Assembly (NCBI GenBank): GCA_013400155.1
Contig: VXBM01000994.1
Location: 204,092 to 268,091 of the forward strand
From: Helopsaltes ochotensis
Lineage: Eukaryota; Chordata; Aves; Passeriformes; Locustellidae
DNA length: 64,000 nt
Direction: 5' to 3'
This document shows positions 24,851-36,526 of the stretch, piece by piece (within the stretch, counting starts at the first letter, position 1; each line of letters starts with the position of its first letter). The notes beneath the pieces are model-generated. The model saw only the letters and a program-made list of their open reading frames with translations. It made no database searches and was not told the DNA's origin. The translations under genes were made by a program, and so were the position numbers.

Positions 24851-27800
24851 CACCAGCTCCTGAGACAAAGTACTGCTCTACTTGCAGGAAAAAAAGAGAG
24901 CAGAACATCCTTGAAAACACCAAGCACACAAATTTGCAAATGCTACTGGCATCACAGTTTTCTGAACATTCATCCCTCAAGTTGAAGGCCCCACACAGAA
25001 ATCTAGAGGAAATTCATCCTTTTTCTTGATACTTTTTCCAATAGCCTCTGTATTAGCCTTTGATTTGCACATATATCTTTTAATAAGTTACTACACTATC
25101 CAAGCTGAACAGTGCAGAGATCTACCTTTTATTCCTGGGGTTGCTTGCAGAAGTTCAGGAAGGAGGTGCACCTCAGCATCACCCTCAGGATGGAGGGAGC
25201 TCAGATTGTTCTTCCGCACTCTGGCCTACTCTAGTTGGAACATTTAAACACTTCTCCATAGTGGAAGTCTCATTTCCCAGCTGTGCAACAAGCATAATGA
25301 CATGAGGTTTGATGGGATCCAGGGTGCAGCTTCCCCTGAACTGAGAGTGCAGCATGGAGACACAGCAGCTGGCACTGCTACTGAGCTGCACTTGTAAACA
25401 CAGGCAGCCAAAAACCCTATGATTGTGCAAACATCACATTTCTACTGAAAATTCATTTTTAAAACAGCACACAAACATTTTTAGGTGCTGGGAGTACTTC
25501 AGGCATTTTTGATGAAGAAGATTTTTTTATTATCTAACAAACAGATGCAATAAGCTTGCACCAAGTTTGAGGAAATTATTTCAGTTCTTTTGCCATTTAC
25601 CTAACTACATTTTTCTGGGTTGCCAGACATGTCTTAGTTTAAAATAAAGATGTTTAACGATCACCCTCTTTGTTTCTACCTTACTCTACAAAAATCCACT
25701 ATATGCAGCACTATTCATGTGGGACTCAATATCCTGAGTATAAAATTTTAGTCCAATAGGCACAAAAGCTGTTTTTCAGTTCCATTATGGCCTCCAAAGA
25801 AACAAACATAACCTCATTTGTTCCACAAATACTAATGTAATTTGGCTTTGATCTTGTCTGGACCAAGATAAAAGGTATCCTTTAAATTACATTCATTAGG
25901 GGTTTAACCCACTTTTAACTAGAAAGCAGGTTTTGCACAACCTCATTTAAGCATTTTATACATCTAAATAAGGAGGACAACATCCTCAGCTACCTCCTCC
26001 AGAGAATGTCTTCACCAGACTAGGGACACAAAGGACAAGTGTCTTGAACCCTCTGAGCATTTGGGGACCCTCTACAGACAAAGGGAAAACCCCACAGAGT
26101 GAAATTATTCCTCCTGCATTACAACAGATGTCTGTGAAATGACTTGCCACATTTACCAAGCCAATGACTAATGAGAGGACAGAGAAAGCTCCAGGAATTT
26201 CAAGTTAGAATAGGTTGTTCCCACTGCATTGGTTACAGGAGGAAGAAAAACACCCATCTAAGAACAACTTGATTCTTAACTTTTCAGCAAGCAAATTTAA
26301 GATTAAGTCAGTCCTGGCCTTTTAATACAGGCAATTATGTATTTGACCAAAGCTGACTCCTCTCCTGCTTCCAGTGCTTGGTCTACACATGTTTCAGGAG
26401 TTAAACATTAAAACCATGCGTAGTCAAGATTTCCCAGCAGCACCTCTACCTTCCCTTGCACATATGCTGCTTTTCAAAAAAACAAAACAAAACACAACAC
26501 AAAAACCACAAAAAACCCAAACAAAAAACCCAAAACGAAACAAAACAAAAAACAAAACAAAACTTGAAAATAGTCCTTTGTTTTGAAGTCTATTCAGATT
26601 TTTGACACGACCCAAGCAAGTTGCAGGAGTATCAAGAGTTTAGATTGCTGAACATATGAAGAGCAGCCTTTGGCTCTTCCCCTATGCACTGAAAACTTCA
26701 ATATTAAGCATTTGACACTAATTGCCTGTTGGTACTCTGTCTCCAGAGACACAGCAAGGCAGAATCCACAGCATCTTGCTGCTTGGCCCAGTCCTGCATC
26801 CTGACCCCAGGTCCAGCACTTGGAGATAAGCTCAACCTTCACTTGCAGTCATCACTGGATCCTCAAGGACAGAGCTACAAAAGAACCCTGAACTGAATCT
26901 AAACTGAGCAGTATTTCATCCTTATGGACCATTCCATTGAAGATTCCACACACAGCATGCCCTACCCATGCACTAATCTGACTAAACCCAGTCTTTTTTT
27001 GGAGGTGGGGGGAATAATTACTGTCACTTAATGCAACAGGTTTCATAGGTTTTGTAGCTCATCTGTGTCAAGAGATATAAAAACTATAGGCATCCATATG
27101 CAGCCACTGAAAAGTTAGGCACACTGTTTGCATAGATTTATACTGTACCAAAAAATGTATTACACTATTCATGTGTAAAATCTACCAGAATGCAATTTAT
27201 TGGATCAGTAGTCAAAGAGCAGGGCATGTCTTATTGCCTCCAACAAAAGCCTTTTACCTTCTCCAGCCATGAAAAGGTTGAGTGCCTCCCACATTTTAAA
27301 TAACTGCTCAATAATCTCCCTTTAAAGCATATAACTGTATCAGACTTCCACTCCTTTTAAAACAAAACAAAAAAAACCCAACCCAAACCCACAGTAGTTT
27401 TCCTCAAGTCCCCTCTGGCTTATTCTAGGTATAGAAATGCAAGGCAGTTTCAGCAGTGTTGCATTTGGAAGCTTTCCAGAACCGTGTGTGACTGAGAACA
27501 CCAGGGTATCTTTTCATAATATCTCCAAGTAAACAGCACTGCAACGTTACTCACACAGAGAATTATGTTCTGAGGCACGCAGAAGCAAACGTGCCCGTGC
27601 AAAACCTCAACTGCATAAAAAACCGTGGCTTAACCTGCTCCCAAGGCTCAAACATTTCAAAAGCCCCTATTATCCTTCTATCGATCTCACCCTTTTCTGC
27701 AGATCCATAAACTCAGCTGACAGACTGGCAACTTGCTGATCCAAGCACTGGCTCTCCCCTTGTTCTTGTTTCAGCACGACTTGGTCAGCGTGTAGCCTCA

Positions 27801-28647
27801 TTTGTAGCTTGTGAAACTGCAATAACTAAACAAACATACCTACGTGAGGGACTTGTCAAACAAAACAGGCTGTAAAATTATTAGAGTGGAAATCAAGTGC
27901 CAACATTTATTATATGGTGAGCCACACCTCAGCTGGCAAATTTCAGGCCCACAGCTTGATAAGAGGGAAGAAGTGGCTGCAAATTTTCTCTGTATTAGCC
28001 AAGACAAAAGTCTCATTAAAAACAAGCCTGGAAAGCATTTAAGGAGTAACACATGTGCACACATTCATTTGGATTTCCCTTAACGCTGCAGTGCATTTTA
28101 TCAGAAATACTTTCTTTCAGCAATTTAATCCTCCTGATACAGGTCCTAGTTAAATAGTATTATTACTACATTTCCATTAAAATGCATGAAACTTCTACAC
28201 ATGTAAAATTTATTTCACTTTTGCTTCTTTATCAGTGCATTTTCCCACCAACACAAGATTTGAGCAGCTTAGTGATTTGTGCTGGTAGTAAAGCAACACA
28301 TTGGGTATTAATTATGCCAGGTTACAACATTTTCATCTTTCATTTTTCAAGAGCAACTGCCAGCCTTGAAGAGGTCTTCTAGATTAAGGGCAATGCCAAA
28401 GGAAATAAAGGCAAAGAAGGCAGGTGACAATGAAGTAAGCCTCATATCAGCCGGGAATTTGTTCTGCAGGTACAAAAGCCACCCAGGGATAGGATGCAGA
28501 GGAAGACTGCAAACAAGTGCCAGGGAAGGGAGGAACAGTCCCAAGCAAATCCTTGGGAGGTAAATGGCAACCTAAGAAGAATGCATTTTTCAATTCCAGT
28601 CAGCAATACTTCTGGAGGAGTTGACTGGGATGTTTGCCTGCTACAAA
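24851..28647. other. Unique non-coding DNA
   Basis: No gene or transposon is recognised apart from the A/C-rich tract at 26475-26563 and a smaller one at 27358-27392. Frames are short. AT-rich DNA at 25440-25950 has no repeat signature. Confidence 0.6.
26475..26563. repeat. A/C-rich low-complexity tract (CAAAA type)
   Basis: About 90 bases made almost only of A and C on the plus strand, built from imperfect CAAAA and CAAAAAAC units. No TG...CA ends or tail-linked element is visible beside it. Confidence 0.9.
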
Positions 28648-28705
28648 TATTTGAACTGGTAATTATTAATTTTAAGGCTTTTTTCCAACTCTAAGTATGT
28701 GGATA
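28648..28705 (+). mobile_element. Probable CR1 3' tail fragment
   Basis: TTTGAACTGGTAATTATTAA followed by TTTTAAGGCTTTTTTCCAAC and TCTAAGTATG aligns by eye with the CR1 3' UTR pattern GGAACTAGATGATCTTTAAG, CCCTTCCAACCC and tail. It is short and diverged, and an LTR end with a similar motif is possible. Confidence 0.5.
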
Positions 28706-29026
28706 CACAGATAACTAGAAATTTACTTTTTATGGAACTGACCAAACCCATAATACACAGGCAATGTACCATTGAATGAAAAAAACCTCAAGCCAGTACT
28801 GCTAACTTTCCTTTATGTAGGTATACAAGCAAATAATAATCTTATTAATATGCTGGCAGTTTAAAAAAGCATAATTTATTATTCCACCTGTGCAGTGATG
28901 ATGAATGAAGTCAATGTCAGTCTTAAGAAGAGAGCATTAAAGGAAGGAGGTAGGCCAGGCTTTGCCTTTCCCTCCCAATCGGTAAAACATTACACCTCAA
29001 ATCCTTAGGTTAGAGTAGATTTCTTA

Positions 29027-29140
29027 CAGAATCCTACAAGTGTTTAGGTTGGAAAAGACCTCCAAGACCATTGAGGCCAGCCATCAACCAAACACTGATA
29101 AGGCCACCATTATATCATGGCCTCATTAACTCATTTCCAA
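29027..29140 (-). mobile_element. CR1 LINE 3' end fragment
   Basis: The plus strand reads CAGAATCCTACAAGTGTTTA, then GGTTGGAAAAGACCTCCAAG, GCCAGCCATCAACCAAACAC and AAGGCCACCAT. This is the reverse complement of the CR1 3' end of the type with a GAAAAGACCT block. Similarity fades after about 29140, so only the terminal 110 bases remain. Confidence 0.9.
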
Positions 29141-29753
29141 GTAACATCCCTGCCTGGTTATATCAGTTTTGTCCAGTGGTAATCAGTGCAGTTAGATGAT
29201 AACCCAAGAAATAGTATAGAGAACCTGGAAAAGAACTCTGGGCTTTGTCTGCATACCAAAACACTTGACCTTGAAAAGCAGAGTATCAGCTGACAAAAGC
29301 AGGTGAGAAATAACCTTCAGATGTTGAATTCTTCAGATTTAACAGGGCTAGAATCTGAAGGTTTGGACAGTCAGGATTGCCGTTGTGAACACTAGAAACT
29401 TGGAGTTTGCTTCAATTGGAGGAAAAAGCACTGCCTGGAAAAAAACAGAGCCAGAGCCATAGCTGGAGCTGCAGGAACAAAGTCAAGGAACAACGAACAC
29501 CAGTCCAGGAGCTCCAGAAGCAAATTCAGGATCAAGTTAAGTCCAGCTTCTCCCTGCTGCATTTTTGTAGGTGTAAATAAAATGGGCCCTATTTTCAACT
29601 GTCTTACAGTCCCACCACAGCATTTTTCTCCTCTCTATCCACCAGAAAACAGATGGAATGGTGAAGAGGTGTCAAGGGGATTGTAAATGAATATATTATG
29701 CTATGACTTAATTGGTTCCAAAAAGCCACAGGCACACTGGGGAAGCAGAAACG
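29141..29753. other. Unique non-coding DNA between two CR1 copies
   Basis: No gene or repeat is recognised in these 600 bases. Confidence 0.6.
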
Positions 29754-31420
29754 CAGAATCACTAGGTTGGAAGAGACCTTCAAGATCATCGAGTCCAACT
29801 CATGCCCTAACACCTTAAGTAAACCATGGCACCGAGTGCCACATCCAGACTTTTTTAAAAACACATCCAGGGATGGTGACTCCACCACCTTCCCGGGCAG
29901 ACCGTTCCAGTACTTTATCATTCTTTCCATAAAAAACTTCTTCCTAATATCCAACCTATAATTCCTTTGGCACAGCTTAAGGCTGTGTCCTCTCGTTCTG
30001 TCTGTTGCTGCCTGGAGAAAGAGACCCACCCTCACCTGACTACAGCCACCTTTTGGGAAGCTGTAGACAGTGATAAGGTCATCTCTGAGTCTGCTTTTCT
30101 CCAGGCTGAACAACCCCAGCTCCCTCAGCNNNNNNNNNNNNNNNNNNNNNNNNNNNNNNNNNNNNNNNNNNNNNNNNNNNNNNNNNNNNNNNNNNNNNNN
30201 NNNNNNNNNNNNNNNNNNNNNNNNNNNNNNNNNNNNNNNNNNNNNNNNNNNNNNNNNNNNNNNNNNNNNNNNNNNNNNNNNNNNNNNNNNNNNNNNNNNN
30301 NNNNNNNNNNNNNNNNNNNNNNNNNNNNNNNNNNNNNNNNNNNNNNNNNNNNNNNNNNNNNNNNNNNNNNNNNNNNNNNNNNNNNNNNNNNNNNNNNNNN
30401 NNNNNNNNNNNNNNNNNNNNNNNNNNNNNNNNNNNNNNNNNNNNNNNNNNNNNNNNNNNNNNNNNNNNNNNNNNNNNNNNNNNNNNNNNNNNNNNNNNNN
30501 NNNNNNNNNNNNNNNNNNNNNNNNNNNNNNNNNNNNNNNNNNNNNNNNNNNNNNNNNNNNNNNNNNNNNNNNNNNNNNNNNNNNNNNNNNNNNNNNNNNN
30601 NTTCCTAAACTGAGGGACACAGCTGGACACAGCACTGGAGGTGCAGCCTCAGCAGTGCCCAGTACAGGGGCAGAATGACCTCCCTGCTCCTGCTGGCCAC
30701 ACCATTCCTGATCCAGGCCAGGTGCCGTTGGCCTTCTTGGCCACAGGACACACTGCTGGCTCATGTTCCGCTGCTGTCACCAGCACCCCCAGGTCCCTGT
30801 CCATCTGAGCACTGTCCAGCCACACCGCTCCCAGCCTATGGCGCTGCAGGGGGTTATTGTGGCCAAAATGCAGGACTCGGCACTTGGACTTGTTAAACGT
30901 CATCTTACTGGACTCTGGCCATCCACACCCAATCATTCCAGGTCTCTCTGCAGAGCCCTCCTACCTTCCAGCTGATCAACACACGCTCCCAGATTAGTGG
31001 CATCTGCAAATTCGCTAATGAAAGACCCAATACCCTCATCCATGTCATCAATAAAACTGTTGAAAAGACTGGCCCCAGCACAGACCCCTGGAGGACACCA
31101 CGGGTGACTGGCCACCATCTGGGTGCAGCACTGTTCGCCACCACTCTCTGGACCTGGCCATGCAGTTCCTAACCCAGCAAGGAGTGCTCCTGTCCAAGCC
31201 ACAGGCTGCCAGCTTTTCCAGGAGTGTGCTGTGGGAAACAGTGTCAAAGGCCTTGCTGAAGTCCAAACTGACAACATCCACAGCCTTTCCTGTATCCACC
31301 AGGTGGGTTACCTGGTGGTGACCTCATAAAAGGAGACCAGGTCCGTCAAATATGACCTACCCCTCCTAAACCCATGCTGGCTGGGTCTGATACCCTGACC
31401 ATCCTGTAAGTGCTGTCTAA
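29754..31420 (-). mobile_element. Large CR1 LINE copy with degraded ORF2 (reverse transcriptase), interrupted by an assembly gap
   Basis: On the minus strand this encodes the C-terminal half of CR1 ORF2, the endonuclease/reverse-transcriptase polyprotein of a non-LTR retrotransposon. Visible pieces, in order, are VDVVSLDFSKAFDTVSH (about 31280-31225), FIDDMDEGIGSFISEFADATNLG (about 31050-30985), CRVLHFGHNNP (about 30890), LRELGLFSLEK next to the gap, and RLDIRKKFFMER near the end. The pieces lie in different frames, so there are several frameshifts. The catalytic FADD motif reads FADA: the second aspartate needed for metal binding is lost, so the enzyme is dead. The 3' end at 29754 has the AGAATCACTAGGTTGG tail type. 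The 5' end is truncated near 31420. Confidence 0.95.
30130..30601. other. Assembly gap (472 N)
   Basis: A run of undetermined bases falls inside the CR1 copy. Left of it the CR1 stops at CAGCTCCCTCAGC; right of it the CR1 resumes at TTCCTAAACTGAGG. In the CR1 family these points lie only about 130 bases apart. Long open frames that appear to cross the gap are artefacts of the Ns. Confidence 0.99.
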
Positions 31421-34329
31421 CACTTAGTATGTAGAGAACCATCAGCTCTGAAATTGCACTTTGAGCCATGCAAGCTCCTGAGTGTCCCCGGGGGCCACAG
31501 CAGATGGTTTAGAACCCTCTCCTGTCCCCTCAACTCTCATTCCTGCTCCTCATATAAGAGAAGAATGGCAGAATTGGTGGCTTCAAGAGGACAAGACATG
31601 ACCAGTCATCGTGTGAGTAGAAACTACACTAAAAATACCAAGGAACTGTTAGGCCCAGTAGGACCTAGGCTTGTATTAAAACAGTAAGTGAAACTTCAAG
31701 TGAATTAAAATACAGTGAGAGATTTAGCATGCAGTCAAACCAGCATTTGCTCAGGACTTACTCTTAGGAGCAAGGGAGAAGAAAAACACTGAGTGTTGTT
31801 TGGGAAAGTCAGCTTTTCCCCAGAAACAGAAAAGGCTGTATATTTTTTGAAGGTTGCTTTCTAGAAGTTCAAAATATTTTTGCTGGTAGGTCTACTGTTT
31901 TGGAGGCTGTCTTACCACCAAGGTAAGTCGAAATAAAAACTACAAATGTCAATATCAAGAGCATCAAAAATACTGAGACTGCCTTTTGTCTGCAGCCTTG
32001 AGAAAGGGAAAAAAAAACCAAAACAGGCATTAAAAAAAAAGACTTCAAATCAAATGACATGTGTTTGAGAAAAGGTAAGCTGCCTGGAGGGTTTACAGCA
32101 ACAGTCAACCCAGCCCAAAGCATGATCCTGCTGGGTGAAGCCATTCCTGGCTGTGTATCCCAGCAGGGACACGTGATCACTGCAGAGCATGCAACAGGCT
32201 GTACCTCAAATTAATGGTTTGAGCCAGAGGACCACACACCGTTACCTCTCCTGGAGGAGCTGGCTGTAATAACTGTGGTGCTCACACACCACCTTCATCC
32301 TTGCATTTAAAAACACAGGCAAAGTGGAAGGTGTGATTATTTTTCAACGTCATAGCCAATAAATATTGCAGAACTCAAAATTAAGGCATGGAGAGAAGCA
32401 TCTACAGAACAATTTTCTCTCCATTAAAAAGAAAGCATTGGTGCTTGTCAGATTTTAATTTACTAAGCCTTTTTCAGTCATGCATCCCAGTCAAAAATTT
32501 AAGATGTTTTCTGTCTAAAAAGAGCCGCTTACTGAACTTTATGAGAAGGAGAATGCTGTTACTGGCTGATTTTAGAAACTAATAAACAGTATTCTAAGTG
32601 ATAGTCTGCTGGATTTATTGGGGATGGGAGTGCCTGTGGTGTGCAGTCTGGGGAAAAAAAATGCTAAGTTATAGGAATAAAGTTGCTTATACTGCTGCTT
32701 AAAAGAAATGAAAAGCCCTCCACAGTGGATCTTCTGCTACGTGCAAGATGCACATCAAGACTCTTCAGTCTTCCAATATTGCAATGGTCTCAGCCATGCC
32801 ATGACCTGTTCCACATTACCGCTGACTGCTTTGCGTGATGTAAACTCACTGTGTACAAGGAATGTTACTCACATTAACCAGACAACGTATTTAAGAATTC
32901 ATAGTTAAAAGCAGGGATGTTGTTGAACAGAGCAAAATTAAGAGGAACACCTGGGTTCTGTTTCCATGCAGTACTGACTGAGCTCAAGCCTGCAAATCAA
33001 ATTTAATCCCCCTCACCAGAATTGCTCTCAGACTTAGTACAGTCATTATGAAAATTAATACTTCTCTATATAAAAATAAATACACACACATTTAGAGAAG
33101 TGAAAATATACATACAACTAAATTGCTTTGAACCTGGAGCGATAATTTAGCTTTAATGATTAGCTATTGCTATTTAAAATGGAAACCTATGCAGTAAATT
33201 TGAAACAACTAGCTCAATTCTACAGTTCATTCAAGGAACATTTCACACAAAAAAAAAAAAATTAGAAAACTCCCATGTTTTCTAAACAAGATTTTTGATT
33301 ACAGAGTCTACCTGAGCTCTATATCTGCCCCTACTAAAATGCAAGGTAACTGATGGGCCCAAAACAACCTGAAAATCCCAAGAAGGAGGTGATCCTAAGA
33401 AGAAACTGATGCCGGATGTCTTACTGGGTTTCTCTCTGATGCTGGCAGCTGGAGCTACCATGACAACCATCCCAGGCATAAGGTCCTCCAAAACGAGGAG
33501 ATACTCTCCAGTGATTAGCTGATCTGCTATAAAGCCATTTTGTACTCTGAGAGTGCTGAAGAACAGCTTTAATATACTGGTGAATCAGACCGAGAAGCTA
33601 TTTAGCTGCAGAGAGTACTGGCAAGCACATATAAATTATCTTTTCCCAGGGAAACACACTCTCAAATTCTCTATTTTCCCCCACACAGAGGGATGTTTTC
33701 AATACTGTCTTGGTGGTTATTACACAAAAAGCTCCTGAGCATCATCAGCATTTCAGACAAGCACAAAGGATATAAAACAAAGGACATAAAACACAGACAA
33801 CTAACAGACTGCTAGTGCACACATCAATAAAGTCTGTGGATAAGCTCTAAGCTGGCCAAGACCACACTGCTAAGGCTCAAACCAATCCCAGTACAGCAGG
33901 GGAACTGGGTTGAGGGATGGCAGAACTGCTGACCCTTTCCTGGGTTAGGGAGAGGCCACACAGCACTTCCCACACCTGCTTGGTCCTGTGTTGACAACAT
34001 CACTGGTTGCTATGGAAGCAAGGCAACCTCACAGCCCGTGGTACACAGGAGCATCAAGCACTTCAGACATCCTTGCTAAGGGTTTACGGACTGGAGGAAG
34101 CACAGCCCTGGGAGCCCTTTCTACTTTAAAGAAAGAAAAAAACAGGGGGTAGAGGGAAAAAACCTCAAAGATGTTTGACCCTTCATTGCAATTCTCAGAG
34201 AACTTGAATTACATCAGGAGTTCTCAGTCCCAGGCTAAGAGTTGGCACAGAGCCTTTCAACTCCAAAAGCACCTCCTGGGCAAGTCCGTTTTACTGGGAA
34301 TGGGCAAAGCAAGCTGAAAACAGAGGGAG
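31421..34329. other. Unique non-coding DNA with one transmembrane-exon-like segment
   Basis: No gene is identified. The minus-strand segment 31996-31916 has good splice signals and encodes a hydrophobic stretch (separate entry). AT-rich sequence without repeat signature lies at 33030-33200. Confidence 0.55.
31916..31996 (-). CDS. Candidate exon encoding a transmembrane segment, unidentified
   Basis: On the minus strand a long pyrimidine tract (T-rich, then CCCTTTCTCAAG) precedes an 81-base segment that ends GGTG|GTAAGA, a good donor. The segment is in phase 1-1, with a single open reading through RQK followed by AVSVFLMLLILTFVVFIS and TYLG, a plausible membrane span with positive charges on one side. 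Its length and phase resemble transmembrane exons of single-pass receptors. No family is recognised, no partner exons are proven, and T-rich DNA readily yields hydrophobic frames by chance. Confidence 0.22.
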
Positions 34330-35079
34330 GTGACACTGCCCTTCCTTTCTGCTTGCCCATCATCATGGCTAATCCTCTTCTCTAAGCAGTCCAGACAACC
34401 TTCACCTTGTAGGAAAAGGTGGCTGCAAAGCTCTTTGTCCTTGTCACAGGTGTGGTGGAGGGAGACGCTGCTGCTGTGCAGTCCACATGAGTCACAGCAG
34501 CCAGGGCAGCCATGCTCCAGAGGTGTTCACAGCACCTCCAAAAGGAATATTCGTCCTGAGGGTTTGGATCCTCAACAAGACCTCAGTAAGAAGAAAACCA
34601 GCCTGACTTTCAACACCCAGGGAGAATCTTCAGAGTCAGCAGTTAAGAGGAAAACATCTCTGCAGGTATGTGCAGCGATTTTGTTCTCGAAGTCCATGAA
34701 AGTCAACAAACACGGCACCCTGGGATGCTGTTTTCCAAAGAACTTCTCTTCAGGGGAGAGGGGAAGTGACTCACAAGCTCTCAAGGAAAGGCCAGGAACA
34801 GAGAGAGGCTTCAGGGTGACCAGGAAGCAGGAGTTAAGGAGCTTGCTGCTCACGTTCCTCAGCAGGTGCATGGATTTTAACAGCCAGCACCTCCCAGCCC
34901 TGGTAGTGCTGTGTGGTTTTGGCAGCACTCATGCTGGAACTGTGTTGGTTACACTGCAGGACTTGGAATTCCTGGACTTTGTGCTTTGCAGTTACTTTAT
35001 CTCCTCTACATTAGGTCTGTTTCACATAAAGCTCTACATTTGGAGTTCCTCATGGCCAGGACTAGTAGGGAAACAGTAA
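34330..35079 (+). CDS. Longest open frame in the window; candidate exon-containing region
   Basis: A 250-codon open frame, unusually long for this base composition, but with no ATG at its start (the first codon here is GTG). Inside it, 34450-34665 is bounded by CCTTGTCACAG on the left and CTGCAG|GTATGT on the right, both strong splice signals, and is exactly 72 codons in phase 0-0. That part is hydrophilic and Lys/Ser-rich (DLSKKKTSLTF, SAVKRKTSLQ), with two similar basic-TSL motifs. The rest of the frame reads less like protein. No family is recognised. A locally GC-richer stretch lacking stops by chance is the alternative. Confidence 0.25.
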   Translation: MTLPFLSACPSSWLILFSKQSRQPSPCRKRWLQSSLSLSQVWWRETLLLCSPHESQQPGQPCSRGVHSTSKRNIRPEGLDPQQDLSKKKTSLTFNTQGESSESAVKRKTSLQVCAAILFSKSMKVNKHGTLGCCFPKNFSSGERGSDSQALKERPGTERGFRVTRKQELRSLLLTFLSRCMDFNSQHLPALVVLCGFGSTHAGTVLVTLQDLEFLDFVLCSYFISSTLGLFHIKLYIWSSSWPGLVGKQ

Positions 35080-36509
35080 ATGTGGGGAAATACGCAAAAT
35101 TATCATATATGCAGTACATGTCAGCCCAGGGTGAGTTGGGACAGAAACGAAGCAAGTTTCCCTTAGAATTAGTCAAAGAAATAAAATACCTATTTTTAAA
35201 ACCAACAGAACAATTTCTCATGCACATGCAAGCATCTCTTTTCTTCCCAGCGCTAAGAGATCCACAAATATATGTCTAGATCTGCTTACGTAGCATTTTT
35301 GACCCTTTGCCAGCACAGAGAAGATAAGCAAACATATTCTCCATGAAACACAGTTCCCTACTGGCACATGCACACTGCCCAGCAAGGAAGCAGAGAGCCC
35401 TGAGGCACTCCAGGAGGTCTGGTCCTTACTGCTACAGGCAGAACATCCCACTTGAATCCTGGGAGGAAAAACCACACCACAGACTTCACTGCCAGAGAAC
35501 CCACTGACACAGCTCCTGGTGTCCAAGCTGGGCCATCCATCCCTAAGTCAAGTGCTTTCAGTTATTAACCAAGAAGCAGTTCCAAAGCAAGCACTCCCTT
35601 TTCTTTGCCCCTCTGGATTCTCATCTTTAGTCTAAGAATGTTTAATGATCTACAGGATATCTTGCAAGCTCTCCCCATTTTTTAGGAAACCACCTCATAC
35701 ATTCACTGAGATTAATTAACAGCTTACTGTGGTCTGGACAGTCACCATCAACTGGATTTACATCTTCCACTAATGCACTTTTAACGCTTGGAGACTAGCT
35801 TAGTACCTAAATCTTTACAACAGAGACACTCCCAATATTGTCAAGTCAAAGGCCAAGATGCAAAGGAAGGTGGGAGAGTGGAAAACTCATTTAAAAACAA
35901 AAGATACATAAAGATATAAAAGATCTGTCTGCTTTTGTTGTCTTTCTAAGAAAAGAGCACCAAGTTGCAAATGAGGCCATCCACTGAGACTGAAAAAAGC
36001 AGACTACTTAAAATCCGTTGCACATTCACCTCTAGAGCACACTATTGCAGGTGACAATTAAGATAGAACAACCTGAAAGCAAAAGAAACACCCTGTTAAA
36101 AATAAAATAGAAGGGTTTAGATCCTCACATCTCAGCACAAAGCCCATCTCCAGCTATCAGAGAGGAGCTTTCCTGGAGAGGTTCATTTCTTCAATGCCAC
36201 CCAGAGGGTCTCCGCCTTTTCCCACTAAAGCAGCTGGTAAGGGCTGACCACAGAGGTCCAAGGGCAGCAGATTATTTTTCCAAGCAATTATAGAAGACCT
36301 TCTCCATCACAGCAGAGTGTTGTTGGTCACACAAATGTTGTGTTTATTTCCTGAAGGAAGTTCCCTCACTTCAGAAAACAGAAATCAAACTCCTGTCTCC
36401 TAACACCAGTACTAACTAAGAGAATCACTGTTTTAAGTTCTTCTAGCTTAACATTTGGACAAACCTAACTGGAACAGAATAAGATGCTCTAGTGGAGGGT
36501 GATGAGGAG

Positions 36510-36526
36510 AAAAAAAAAAAAAAAAA
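36510..36526 (+). repeat. Poly-A tract
   Basis: Seventeen consecutive A bases after GATGAGGAG. No processed pseudogene or SINE is recognised upstream of it. Confidence 0.9.

Noticed and set aside
29967..30678. Open frames of about 180-215 codons spanning the gap on both strands
   Set aside because: They exist only because Ns contain no stop codons.
29604..30764. 386-codon open frame on the minus strand
   Set aside because: It crosses 472 undetermined bases; the real parts are CR1 ORF2 remnants in separate frames.
34005..34028. Inverted GGTTGC...GCAACC like an RFX X-box
   Set aside because: The half-sites are 12 bases apart, too far for the known RFX site.
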